Assembly (NCBI GenBank): GCA_014526335.1
Contig: JACTAT010000004.1
Span: 2,586,009-2,650,008, forward strand
Reading direction: 5' to 3'
DNA from: Chrysaora quinquecirrha
Lineage: Eukaryota; Cnidaria; Scyphozoa; Semaeostomeae; Pelagiidae
DNA length: 64,000 nt
Below the pieces are notes generated by a model, which was given only the letters and a program-made list of their open reading frames with translations, searched no databases and had not been told where the DNA came from. Both the position numbers and the translations under genes were made by a program. This document shows, piece after piece, positions 1 to 14,600 of the stretch (within the stretch, counting starts at the first letter, position 1; each line of letters begins with the position of its first letter).

Positions 1-647
1 CCATCTACAAGCAAGATTCTGTCACAGGACAATACTATCATGAAAATCATTGCGCTCTGGAGGTAATGTGAAAATCAAGATGCAATGCAGTTGCACAGGG
101 TAAATCATGCTATTCCGATTTATGATGACATATGACATGCAATAAATTTTAGATTGTGCAGGAATTACAGCGAGGATCGTTTTCAAATAATTGGCAGAGC
201 TAGATCCTTGTTTCAGCTCAGCGTTTTCGAATCTGTCCACATCAACGAAACCAAAACGCCGGCTCTGTGTAGACAGAAAGAGTTCGTTTTCTCAAATTGA
301 CCCTTCAATTAATTCTCATTGGTCTTCCCGCCGCGTCCCGCAACCTGATTGGTGTTTAAAACACTATGCCAATTCTGCTTCTCTTTCTGATTGGTGCATT
401 TCGAGCCACATCTGGGTATAGATTCCACCTTTGTCAATTGTTACAGTCTGTTTCTGTTGTTTATACCCTGAGGAGTAACAGGCAAAAAAGGTTTAAGATC
501 AAAGTTGCTTCCCCTTTAATCGCAAGCTCTAAGTCTTCAAAGACAATTCAAATGAGCTCAAAAAAATTCCTTACCAAATAGAGCGATTAACACTAAATTC
601 GGCCTCAAAAAATCCTCCATACAGAAAAATTATCCAATTTCACATAC
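1..647. other. Probable GIT intron; no confident feature
   Basis: This stretch lies downstream, in gene sense, of the last recognised GIT exon, so it is probably intron. I could not find the next expected GIT exon (the segment after the ankyrin repeats) on the minus strand. A minus-strand open frame of 72 codons at 22-240 resembles nothing I recognise. Confidence 0.4.
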
Positions 648-3600
648 CTGTCTGCTAACGCTGGTATGAAATAGTTTATTCCATTTCTATGATCTAAAAA
701 AGGAAACGTTACTCTAATAAATGATTCTGACAAATAATAAAGAAAAATGGGTGTCCAGAGAATCAGTTAACTTTAAAACACAATCATTAGTTGAACAAAA
801 GCAAAGAAAAATATACATTATGTGTTCCCCAATGCTGGTGTGTTAGAAAGGGTCGAGGTCTCGTTAATTGATATACTTCTAAGATCCTAGCCACTGGCGC
901 TAAACACACAATGTCATCTCTAATTTCATCACCTTAACCTGTGTTGAAAACCCTCTCTATTTTCGTGCAGGACGGTTTTTTATGAATCCTAATACACGCA
1001 ATTTTTTTTATAAGCAACTTCACTCGGCCTTAGTTCAAAAAGTTGCTTATTTTTGGACCTTTTATGGCCACCTTTTAGTAGTAAAAGTTGCTTAGTAGTT
1101 GCTTAATTTTAACTGTATCGTTTTGCCCTAAGAATAGTATAGAGGCTAGAAAAACAGCAAAATTTAACATTGAACATAAAATGACTGGAGTCATTTCTCC
1201 CTGCTGATATTGTTACCATATAGAGACTTTGTATTGAAAGTTAAACGGAAACCCGACGGCAAATGTATGGAAATAGCTTCTATGTTGATCAATGCTCGAT
1301 TTTTTTTATCAATCGTTGGGAGATATAAATTATCAAAAATTAAAAAAAGTTGCTTAGGCTTTTTTCCTTTGGTAATAGACGTTGCTTAAACTTCTAGGCG
1401 GTCTACATCTTGGTTGCTTATAAGCGGTTGCTTATAAAAAAAACTGTGTGTAGTTGAGAATGCGAAGGACCAGACTACAAGGATACGTTTTCAAAAAGTT
1501 GTGTTTCTAAAAACTGCGTTTTCAAATTATTCCACTCTGGAAACCGTTTTCAGAAGTTTGCATTCTAAGTAGCAGCTTTCCGGTGTTCATTTGAAGCGCA
1601 TCCATGTAGACGATAGGCAGAATTAGGAGCCCGACAGGATAAAGGTTCAATACACTTTTTTTAATAGCAACCGCTCAATAAGCAACTAGGGCTGAACTGA
1701 CCTTAACATTAAGCAACTTGAGGGCTCAATTGAATAACTGTAAGCAACTAAGAAGTCAAACAACCAAGCTTATACGCTTTCTTGTGTTAGGAAATTGTTC
1801 TTCGTTCTTATGTTTTGCATGTTGAAGCTCGTTAGCTAACGTTTTTCCACTTACTGTCTCCCAAAAGTCATGTTGTAGGCCTAACAGATGACGATTTTGA
1901 CCCGCGAAGTCAGGGGTGGTTAGTAGGTACAAAAAATGTTAAGCAACGTTTAAGCAACTTTGAGGGCTGAAATGTCCAAAATTTTAAGCAACTTTGGGGG
2001 TTGGACGAAAGTCAAGTTGCTTATTAACACAAAAAACGTGTAACACATCTTTTATCTAAAATAGCATAATAACCTGGCCTTCTTCCACACAAATAGAATG
2101 TAAGTCTATCAGTTAGTTCAAACATATGTTCAATTATTCTGTAACCAAGATCGGTATGTCCTTCTGACCTACAAAAACAGACAAAAGACTTACGTGATAA
2201 AGATTATAGACAGATTGAGAAACTGGTAAAAAAGATTCAGAAAAATAAAAACGTGGCATTTATTGTGATTGTTACAAAACGTTTGTCTATTTTGCAACCT
2301 AAATCTTCATTAATTCAAACTTGGATGTTAACAGGGGAAAGTTTTCTTTGCGATATTATTTCATTTAGGCCCCGTTCACACTATACCGGATAGCTTTCGG
2401 GGCGTCTAGATTTTCGTATCGGATAGGGTTGGTGTTTACACTATGCCAGAGCTATCTGATAAGAAACGCTCCGAAGATTGGAGTGATTTTCACTCCGTTT
2501 TGTAGGTGACATGAAAATCACTCCGCTTCGGATGTAATTGGCATTATTTTGTGAGAATGAGAATCTGCTCTTCCATTCCATTCTTTTCTATAGATTCTAC
2601 CTTATACAATTTTGCCTTCTACCTTTAGAGTTGGTGTAGCTTATTGTCAAAATCAGTCAAAATTGTTTGCGAAGCAAATTTCTAATGTTTGACAAACAAG
2701 GTTTGATAGTTTGTTAAAAACACAGCAAAGCTTAGCATATTCTCCAAAAGGTCAAACATTGTGTGGAAAGAATGCCATGTCTGACCGACAATGTTTGGTC
2801 GCTTGGTTCAGTGTCTCTACTCATGTACGTTTAAATTCTGGTTAGCTAGAACGTCAATCTGCCTTGGATTTACAATGGTTTCAAAAAATCGTAATAAACT
2901 TACATTGCGATCTCAGCAGCAGTCCTTCCTTTCGAATCAAGTGCACTTGGATCAGCACCATTTACAATAAGAAGCTCAACTTGAGTTGCTTGTCCAGCTT
3001 TAGCTGCAGCGTGAAGTGGACTATTGCCCATTTCCTACAATTAATAACAACATTTTGTATGCATTTTAATACGTATATATGTAGCCAGAAGTGAACTACA
3101 CTCATTTTTTTATAAGAAACCGACTATAAGAAACTATATATGCCTTTTTCTTAAAAATCAAGAAACTCATTTATATGGCAGAAAAAAAATTAAGAAACTA
3201 TTTCCGCTTTAAAATGCAGCACTCTATTTTCTGATGTACACTGTGTAATGTTTACGGAAAATAATCCCGGAAAATATCCATATTTTGATTGCTAAGAACA
3301 TGATACTTCATATCAAACCAATATATGAAGAAATTTTTAAAGTTTCGATTTTTAAGTTAAGAAACTCATTATACCAATTGCGCTCAAAGTTAAGAAACCC
3401 TACTATAAGGTTCAGAGCTTACTTTCTTATAAAAAAAAATGTGTTTCAACTTTCTTTGTCAAACCACCAAACATTGTTGGTCATGCATTCGGGATGAACA
3501 TAACAAGCAGAGAGGAAGCATTGTTTGGTGACAAGCAAGGCGGATCCTCCTCTGGGGCAAGAAGTTTTCCCCAACAGGAAAATGAATGAGCATTTTATTA

Positions 3601-6600
3601 TAATAAGAGTTAACTTGGTTTTACCGTGTTGAAGAAATTTGGCTGTGCACCGTAAGATAAAAGGCGTAATGATGTTTCCAGATTGCCAGTTCTTGCAGAT
3701 GAGTACAATTGCTGCGAATGAAATATAATGCTTTTTATATAACATTAGAATTAGTATTTGAGTGGTTCGAAATTTCAATTAGAATTGGCACTGTACATAA
3801 TTACATGCAAAAGTCAGCACTAAATGGATTTAAAAAAATTGACAACACTCAGAAAAACAAAATAGATTTAAAATTTGGTGGAGTTTGAGCCTGGCTATTA
3901 TTCTTAATTCATTCTTAAATTTTAGCCGTTTTGAGACTTTATCTTATAAACTATATGCTTATAAAAAGAAAAGTGTGTACAGTGCCATTTCCGAATTTTA
4001 TCACTAAATATTCCGTTTTTCAAATTGTTCTGTTCTCAGATTGTACCAGCACAATTTCAAACCGATTTTTTACGAATGGGAAGTCTATATCCGTAGCAAC
4101 ATGATACCGCTTACAAATTGTCGGTGGAAATGTCGTTGGCTCTCTGGTCATGCAGCCAAGGTTCGAATCCCATCTTTTGTAGTATGGCACTTGTGGAACA
4201 ATCTTTCCTAGTCTTCGTCATTAATGACACATATAAATATATATGTATGGTGCTAAAGAAGGCTCAACATAGCCGAAACACAAAAATCATACGGGAGAAG
4301 AGCCTTGGGCTGTATGACTTGGACAGTTACTCGGCGATTTCATTGAGCTCTGTAACTCAGTGGAAACGTCTTTGGCTCTCTTGTTATCCAGCACAGATTC
4401 GAATCCCACTTATTGTGGTATGCCACTTTTGGGAAAATCTATCCTGGTCTTCGCCATTCCCGACAAATATATACAAATATGTGTGGTGCTAAAGAAGGCT
4501 CAACATAGCCGAAACACAAAAATAAAACGGAAAAAGAGCCTTGAGCTGTTTGACTTGAAGAGTTACTTGGCGAGCTCTATAGCTCAGTGGAAACGTCGTT
4601 GGCTCTAAGGTCATACAGCATCGAATCCAATCATCTGTGGTGAAAAATCACCCCTTGTTGAAAAATCTTTATATACACATGAATATATAAATACCTTGCT
4701 CAAATTAGCAACGGATAGTGTATCATCTGAAATGGCAAGCTGATGAACAAATGCTAACAGCTCGTATTTTGCTTTGATGAAGTTTGATTTCACTGGGCTA
4801 CAAATATAAGAAATATAGGTTTCAGAATCATCGATGAGTATAACGAAGTACAGAGACTAGATCGTGCAATACTCCATATAAGAATAACACATATTCATGG
4901 TCCGTCTTATACATAAAGCATACTGCGCAGTACCAATGGTATTCCTCCACAGTAATGTGTAATGGGTAAAGTCTGTACAGTACAGTGGGTGTGCAATTCA
5001 TTAGAGGATATCCAGTACAGTGTAGGGATATTATCAGTACGGTGGAGGGATATAATCAGTAAAGTGGAGGATATTAAGTACAGTGGAGGGATACCATCAG
5101 TAAAGTGGAGGGATATCATCAGTAGATTGGAGGATGTTCATTCCAGTGAAGGGATATCAACAGTACAGACTGTACCTAGACTGTTAAAATACACCATAGT
5201 CATAAGAAGGGCCCCGTCCGCACTGCGTTTTCTCAAACAAATTCTGACCCACTTGTTTAACCCCCCTCCCGCCAATAGATCTTGACTGCTGTTCTGACCC
5301 CCCATCCCACCTATTCCAAACCCCAGCAATAAGGCACCTAAGACTACTAAAGAGCGAGACTTATGGGATTTACAAATCCCTTTGCCTTTTCTGTTGAAAT
5401 TTTGGGATTTATTGAGATTTATATAGTTTCTAACTGATTAGATGTATCCTCAGAGATAAAAGTGATTCGGTCTGTCCTAAAAAATTCTAGTTTCTGTAAG
5501 CAGCCTTTCCCTAGACTGTTAGAAAATACACCATGGTCATAAGAAGGGATCCTTTCACTCAGATTTACTTAAAAAAATACTTGTAAAATTTGATGGTTAA
5601 TAGAAGAGTTTGTTTTGAAACCCTAGGCTATTGACCAGCAATACCTAATTTTGGGTAATTGTGACTATGACTACGACTATGACTATGAATACACACACTT
5701 TCCATGAACAAGCGCAATTTTCAAGAACACACGCACTTAGACTTACTACATTCCTCCCACTCTTTGGGAAACAGCTACTAGCAACTACAACAACATAATT
5801 ACTGTTTCCTCAGAGTGGAGCGGAGTGTAGTTGAAGCGGGGTGGTGGGTAGACTCATTACATTCCTCGTGGGCTACGCTGCTCCGCACTCCACCACCCGC
5901 TCCAACCCTTGAGAAACAGCAATTATGTTGTTGTAGTTGCTAGTAGCTGTTACGAAAGAGTGGGAGGAATGTAATAAGTCTAGGCGGTGGAGTCTGTGGA
6001 GGATTCTAGACTACATCGAATGTAATAAGTCTAAAACATACTTTTCTTTCAATTTCTTTCAAATGAAGAAATTTGCACATGCGAGGATTTTTCAAAGAAT
6101 TTATAGAATTTATAGAATTTATAGAACTTTAACAATTTTCAAAAGATTTTAGGCTTTAAGAAACAACAGTTTCATGTGTATAACGTTTAAGAGGTTCATA
6201 CAATCAATAATTAATGCATATTATCCATGTAAAGAGAAATAACACAGTTTATGAACATATGGAACTGTTTACTCTCTTTTTATTTTCATTTCAGAGAACA
6301 CAATGTTCCCAAAGATGTTGTTCTTCCAGGCCTTCCAAGACATGAAGTCCGCATTCACAGAATATTCAGGTGGCAACGTCGACTCAGTAGTACCAGGGTA
6401 AAGATTATTCAGCAATCCACTAAAGCAACAGACGCTGCCGAACCACCATCCACCTTTATATTCAGTCGCACAGACAACCTCAGTGCTAGCTGTAACGTCT
6501 TGATCATATGTTGCAAAAGGCCTTCCATTTGACAGTTCCAATCCATTTCCAATGTTTCCAGTGTAGTTATCAAATGTCATCTTGTATTTCTCTTCTTTTG

Positions 6601-8645
6601 ATCCTATTTTGAAATTGGTGTACTTTGCATAACCTCGATCACCATTAACAGCCTGCAGGTCGATTCTTAGAACATAATTTCCACCCGTTGTTAGATTATG
6701 CAGTGCTTCCAAACCGAGCCAGAAGTTTCCTTGCAAATTCCCAAAACCATTTTCATACGCTTTCCAATCTCTTGTGAAATTCACACTGCTGTTTGTACGC
6801 TTTTGGAAGACAATCCATCCTCCACCATCTGTGATCATATCACAGTAGACACGAATTACTGAGCCATTTATCAGTAATTCAGTTGTTCCATTTTCTCTTT
6901 GTCCTTTCTCCATTGCTTCTTTACAGCTACTGAAAGCTAAAATAAGAAATAATATCTACACTAGAGATTGATAAAAATAGCAATGATTTCAGCAAATCTT
7001 CCAAAAGTAGCCCACAGTTTACTTGACTCAAACTTGGCCTTCGTGAGCAGAGAGATAAAAGGCCCAATAGAATTGTCGAATAACCATACGAGTAACACAG
7101 CCCAGGGCTCGCCTTTCGCATTGCTATGTCTTATGCCTAGCGTGAACCTTGTTCAGGACCATACAGATTAATAAGTTTTTCGTGAATGGCAAGCACTAGG
7201 ACAGATTTTCAAAGAATACATACTAATTCACACCACGATAGATGGGATTCTAACGACAATTCCACAGAGCTAAAGAGCCAAGGTAATTGTCGAGTACACT
7301 TTTTTTAATAAGCAACGTGACTTTCGTTTAGCCCTCAAAGTTGCTTAAAATTTTAGACATTTCAGCCCTCAAAGTTGCTTAAACGTTGCTTAACATATCT
7401 TGTACCTACTAACCACCCCTGACTTCGCGGGTCGAAATCGTCATCTGTTAGGCCTACAACATGACTTTTGGGAGACAGTAAGTGGAAAAACGTTAGCTAT
7501 CGAACTTCAACATACAAAACGTAAGAACGAAGAACAATTTCCTAACACAAGAAAGAAAATAAGATTGGTTGTTTGACTTCTTAGTTGCTTACAGTAGTTC
7601 AATTGAGCACTCAAGTTGCTTAATGTTTAGGTCAGTTCAGCGCTAGCTGCTTATTGAGCGGTTGCTCATTAAAAAAAAAGTGTAACTTTAAGAGTCTAAC
7701 AGCCCGAGGCTCTTTATGTTTCAGCTATGTTAGGCCTTCCTTACTTTTTACATATTTGTGCATAATTTTCTCGAATGGCATATTTAAGGCAATACATCTA
7801 AGAAACCAACCTTGTTTGGCTTTGATATCTTCCATCGCTAATCCGGTGGGATCTTTCACCTTCTGCCACACCCGAAGTTTCTTGCCAATTTTGTTCAATT
7901 TTTCTCTGCCTTCAACTTTATGGACAGTGTTATCTTCAGTGTTTACTGCAACAAAATTGCACCAATTTCCCAAGCTGCATTGATGGAATTCTTTAGTGAA
8001 AAGACTTGACATGCTTGTAGGTTTATCATCACCAATATCGTCATTATCTGAAATCTTCTGGTAAAATGTTCCTGAATGCATGGCATTGCTTGCATAATAA
8101 GCAGAAAAACATACCGATGCCACCAAAATAGCATTAAGTCTCTGGATTTTAAGCAGCGTCATTTCTGTTCGTCTTGTGCTAATGTACTGACTGAGTGAAT
8201 GACGGATTTAGTAAGAAAATAGCCATTAAGAAGAATGCGTTTGATTTGCATTAAATTTTGATGAAGTAGAGTTCCTTTCTCCAATCAGGCGATTCTAGGT
8301 TTCTTATACCTGTTTTTGATTCAATGAATGAAACGGAAAACTTTGGTAAGAAATTACAATTCTATGTTTTCGTTAGAGTTTTCAAGAGGGGAAATCAAAA
8401 TCACCAGGAATTACTTGTGATCAAATGAGGCCAGTTTAATATATCTGACGAAATTGCATTACACGTTTTTTTTTACGAGAAACCGGCTTATAAGAAACAA
8501 AGGTTCAAGGGGCACTTCACTCCTTTAAAATCTCGCACACTCTAGCTGGAAAACCTATTGTTTTCATGGAACTCCCTTGGAGATCCTTTTGTATGACAGC
8601 GTCGGGTCTTCGGATGTTAACCATGATAAGCTTCTCTCTGCCTTT

Positions 8646-8687
<42 letters not shown>

Positions 8688-11600
8688 TGACTGACCGACT
8701 GACTGACTGACCGACTGACTGACTGACTGACTGAATGACTGAATGACTGAATGACTGAATGACTGATTGACCGACTGACTGACTGACTGACTGACTGACT
8801 AACTAACTGACTGACTGACTGACTGACTGACTGACTGACTGACTGACTGACTGACTGACTGACTGACTGACTGACTGACTGACTGACTGACTGACTGACT
8901 GACTGACTGACTGACTGACTGACTGACTGACTGACTGACTGACTGACTGACTGACTGACTGACTGACTGACTGACTGACTGACTGGCTGGCTGGCTGACT
9001 GACTGACTGACTGACTGACTGACCGACTGACCGACTGAATGACTGACTGACTGACTGACCGACTGACCGACTGACCGACTGACCGACTGACCGACTGACT
9101 GACTGACTGACTGACTGACTGACTGACTGACTGACTGACTGACTGACTGACTGACTGACTGACTGACTGACTGACTGACTGACTGACTGACTGACTGACT
9201 GACTGACTGACTGACTGTCTGATTGACTAACTGACTGACTGACTGACTGACTGACTGACTGACTGGCTTCAGAGCAAAATACAATTGAAATAATCGAGTT
9301 ACAGACATTAAATTTTGATGAGATAATTTGATGTACTTTCACTAATTATTCTATTTTATTATAATAACAAAACCTGTTCTTATTGTAAAAGCGGCGGAAA
9401 GTTTTTCCTCCTTATTCGAAAAGCAATGTGAATAAAAGGAAATAATACGAGGAAGGATGTAATGAGCAAGGAAAAGGACTGAATTGAATGGATGAAAATT
9501 AATTTCTGTATTATTATATACAAGTACTTAATTGTTGAAAATTGTTAAGGGGACATGCCAGTTTTTTGAGGCAAAACAGGTGTCTTCTCTTCATAATTTT
9601 AAACAATAACTTGTATAATCACCAATCTTTATGTAATCATAGTGAAAGTTTCATGTTATTCTTATATGTATGTTAATAATTTTTTATTAGGTTATTATTA
9701 TACAAACATGATTTAAGATTATTTTATTATAGGTTTATATAAAGTATGATTAATTATATGTTATTAAATGGGAGTCCCTTGAAAATAAGCCCAAAAGCTG
9801 AAGGGTGTCCCTTCTTATATATCTGAAATGAAATGAAATGTACAAAAGAGGAATATTTGCGGTTAATCATGCTGTGAAATGCAGTGAAGGTGAAGTTCAA
9901 ATATTGTTTTTAGCGCCAGTCCACGCTAGCGAATCTATAATCGCTACTGTGGTGGATAATCACTACTGTGGTGGTACTATTTGCGTACTGTGGTGGTAGT
10001 TTCTGCGTACTGTGGTGGATAATCACTACTTGTGGTGGGTTACTATGCTTGCAGTGGTGGCAGTTTTGGCGTACTGTGGTGGATAATCACTACTTGTGGT
10101 GGGCTACTATGCTTGCGGTGGTGGCAGTTTTGGCGCACTGTGGTGGATTTTGTGGTTTTTCTTGCTTGATCTATAGAGTTTTGCTATGATTTCGTATTCA
10201 CCACATAAAGCATTATAACCCACCACAAGTAGTGATTATCCACCACAGTACGCAAAAAGTTACCACCACAGTACGCAAATAATACCGCCACAGTAGTGAT
10301 TATCACCACAGTACTCCAAAACTGCCACCACCGCAAGCATAGTAACCAACCACAAGTAGTGATTATCCACCACAGTACGCAGAAATTACCACCACAGTAC
10401 GCAAATAGTACCACCACAGTAGATTATCCACCACAGTACATAGACTTGCTTCTTAAGTCCGTAACTTTCGCTCACATTGAATTGAATTGATGTTGCTGTT
10501 GTTCACTGCAGTCAGGTTGTTAGTTTGAGCGTCCAGCTATTCAATTCAATAGCGATAACAACGACTCATGTAGTAAGTCTACTCTAAACACGCCGATAAA
10601 CGCGTTTTGAAAGTTAGATTGACTTCAACATTTCCGCTGCGTCCGAAGGAATCTACCAATCAAATCGCTCAAAGCTCTTCACACACCGTCAATTTTCTCC
10701 TTCGCGCACTTCGGTGCATGATTCCTGGTGGAAATTGAAAGCACGGTCCTATTTGAAATTAGAATAATTAATGGTCCTAAAGGTCTTAAAAGGCCTCAGT
10801 CCTATGGTCTTGTTTTTATGGTATGCCCTTTTATGCATAAATTCGTCCTGTTAAATCTCCAGAAAGGAAGTAGAAATCGCAGAAAAAGGAAACAAAAGTT
10901 GGAAGGCAATCATTACTCATAAGAATACTTACTGGACAGGATCCTTTGGGTTAGGTTTTCTAATTCCACTTTTCATCTGTCCGGGATCTGACAACGTATG
11001 CTCCCATATAAGATTAGCTCCATTACTTACGAGAGTCCTTACCATCTAAGAACAAATAAAAAAACTGGTTTCTTTAACTGTCCTGGGTGAGATGTACGAT
11101 TTATTTCAATTAACGTTGCTATAATCAATATCAGATTACAAGCCTTTTTTAAAAAGGAACCACTTTATCAGGAACCTACACGTAGATGGATGAAAAATTA
11201 AAAGAACTTAAAATTAAGAAACTATAGGATTTAGACCATGGACTAGCTTCTTTATAAAATAAAATCGACTATCTCACAAACGTAGCTCCCAAATATGTAT
11301 GCCTCAGTGGCCTAATGGATAAGGCATCGGCCTCCTAAGCCGGGGATTGCGGGTTCGAGTCCCGTCTGAGGTGTACGATTTATTTCAATTATGTTGTTAT
11401 ATTCAACGTGCTAGACTACGATCTTTACAATAAATATGACTTCTTACGATTTATGAAGTGCATTACATCCAAATATGTATGCCTCAGTGAGTGGTATAAT
11501 GGATAAGGCATCGGCCTCCTAAGCCGGGGATTGCGGGTTCGAGTCCCGTCTGAGGTGTACGATTTATTTCAATTATGTTGTTACATTCAACGTGCTAGAC

Positions 11601-14600
11601 TACGATCTTTACAATAAACCTGACTTCTTACGATTTATGCAGTGGATTACATCCAAATATGTATGCCTCAGTGGCCTAATGGATAAGGCATCGGCCTCCT
11701 AAGCCGGGGATTGCGGGTTCGAGTCCCGTCTGAGGTGTACGATTTATTTCAATTATGTTGTCACATTCAACGTGCTGGACTACGATCTTTACAATAAATC
11801 TGACTTCTTACGATTTATGCAGTGGATTACATCCAAATATGTATGCCTCAGTTGCCTAATGGATAAGGCATCGGCCTCCTAAGCCGGGGATTGCGGGTTG
11901 GAGTCCCGTCTGAGGTGTACGATTTATTTCAATTATGTTGTCACATTCAACGTGCTGGACTACGATCTTTACAATAAATCTGACTTCTTACGATTTATGC
12001 AGTGGATTACATCCAAATATGTATGCCTCAGTTGCCTAATGGATAAGGCATCGGCCTCCTAAGCCGGGGATTGTGGGTTCGAGTCCCGTCTGAGGTGTAC
12101 GATTTATTTCAATTATGTTGTTACATTCAACGTACTGGATTAAGATCTTTACAATAAACCTGACTTCTTACGATTTATGAAGTGTATTAAACAGAAATAT
12201 GTATGCCTCAGTGGCCTAATGGATAAGGCATCGGCCTCCTAAGCCGGGATTTGCGGGTTCGAGTCCCGTCAATAACGTTGTTACATTCAACCTGCTGGAC
12301 TACGTACGATCTTTACAATAAACCTGACTTCTTACGATTTATTAAGTGAATTACGCAGAAATATGTATGCCTCAGTGGCCTAATGGATAAGGCATCGGCC
12401 TCCTAAGCCGGGGATTGCGGGTTCGAGTCCCGTCTGAGGTGTACGATTCATTTCAATTATGTTGTTATATTCTACGTGCTGGATTACGATCTTTACAATA
12501 AACCTGACTTCTTACGATTTATGCAGTGGATTACATCCAAATATGTATGCCTCAGTGGCCTAATGGATAAGGCATCGGCCTCCTAAGCCGGGGATTGCGG
12601 GTTCGAGTCCCGTCTGAGGTGTACGGTTTATTTCAATTATGTTGTTACAATCAACATGCTGGATTACGATCTTTACTATAAACATGACTTCTTATGATTT
12701 CGGAAATGTATTACATCCAAATATGTACGCGTCCGTGGCCTAATGGATATGGCATTGGCCTCCTGAGCTAAGCCAGGGTTACGGGTTGTAGGTTCGAGTC
12801 CCGCGTGAGATGAGGTGTACAATTTATTGCAATTACGTTGTTACAATCAACATGCTGGATTACGATCTTTACTATAAACATGACTTCTTATGATTTACGA
12901 AATGTATTACATCCAAATATGTACGCGTCCGTGGCCTAATGGATATGGCATTGGCCTCCTGAGCTAAGCCAGGGTTACGGGTTGTAGGTTCGAGTCCCGC
13001 GTGAGATGAGGTGTACAATTTATTGCAATTACGTTGTTACAATCAACATGCTGGATTACGATCTTTACTATAAACATGACTTCTTATGATTTACGAAATG
13101 TATTACATCCAAATATGTACGCGTCCGTGGCCTAATGGATATGGCATTGGCCTCCTGAGCTAAGCCAGGGTTACGGGTTGTAGGTTCGAGTCCCGCGTGA
13201 GATGAGGTGTACAATTTATTGCAATTACGTTGTTACAATCAACATGCTGGATTACGATCTGTACAACAAGCATGACTTCTTCGGATTGATGAACAAGAAT
13301 ATTACACCCAAATATGCATGCCTTATCTGAGTTGCCAAGTCAAGTTCAAAGTTTTAACTTGTCATTTTCAAGTAAACACTCTGGTTTTGTCAAGTGAGCC
13401 TCAAACCTTTCAGCCACAAGGTTATGACAAATATCATATCAAAAATGAAATTTAGAAGGGTATAACTATCGAATATTGTCAGATGTTTATCTCCACTGAA
13501 CCCTGTTTTTTCTGCAAGAATAACTGCTTCAAGTCTTAACATGATACAAACCAAATCGTACTCATTACCGTAAATCCTCTAATAAGCCCCCAGGGGCTTA
13601 TTTACAAAAACAAATTTTTGATGGGGGCTCATTCGAGGAGAGGGCTTATTCCAGGGGAGGGCTTAATTCAAAGTTCAATAGTTCCAGTACGTTTTCAGCA
13701 GAGTAGAAGATAGAAAAAAGATAACTTACATGTATTCTATAATCAAAATTAGCTGCCTGCCAACAGCCAATGGCTGATTATTGGTTGAAATGATAGTAAA
13801 ACCTGTCAGGACTAGCTTTTTCAGTGTTTTAATGAGTTAAAAGATGCATTATAGGCCAAAATAAATTGATAAGACCTTTGAATAACTCCCTATGGGGGCT
13901 TATTCAAGGGGAGGGCTTAATTGCAAAAATGAATTCTTAGGTGGGGCTTATTAGGCCCCAAATCGAATTTCCTCAAATCTCAACCGTCAAATCGATTTTG
14001 GCCCTGGTACCGGTCACAAAATCTGCCAAAATACTGGCAATTTTGGCCTAGGCATAAAAACAAGATGTAGATTCCGAAAGCAGATGTTCTTAGAAAGGAA
14101 ATGCAAAGAATTTCATTGATAACTGTAAGGCAAGATACAATATCTCATGTAGCATCATTTTTTGGTTTTTATAGATGTTTTTACATAGTTTTCGGCCTAT
14201 TTTGGTGTGAAATTTTAAAGAAACTGTGACGTCACTTAAAATTTATATTGTTTGAACAGCCAATCAAATTGCAAATAGACAAGGCCGATACCAGGGTTGA
14301 ATAAGGACAGCAGAGTTTCACGTAGAGGCCTATTCACCCTGGGGACAAGGTTTGTATATTTGTGGCCTTTAAATCAAGTAATCCAGTCTGTTCATGAAAA
14401 AAAACTAAATAAAAAAGCATTACTCACAGCTAGTAGTGATGGGTTCCAAGGTGCAAGTCGTAAATGCCTGACTTGTGAAACATGTCGACCAAGGCTTCTA
14501 TGAACACTGCAGCATTCATCACAAATTAATACTCCTCTATTGATTGATGCCCATTCAGGACCTAGAAAATAGAAATACTTCATTTAATTTTTATTGCAAG

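Larger units (their letters stand above)
11270..13325 (+). repeat. Tandem array of tRNA-Arg units (period 164-196, mostly 180)
   Basis: Spacer sequence is conserved between units (ACGATTTATTTCAATTATGT, GACTTCTTACGATTTATG, ATCCAAATATGTATG before each tRNA), so the whole unit was amplified, not just the tRNA. There is no run of four or more T anywhere between the first tRNA and about 13352. Confidence 0.95.

Noticed and set aside
8799..9342. Two overlapping open frames of Ser-Gln-Val repeats
   Set aside because: They are translations of the (GACT)n microsatellite, which is open in every frame.
10441..10581. A 9-bp duplication around the small TAGACT element
   Set aside because: The flanks CACAGTACA and CTCTAAACA do not match.
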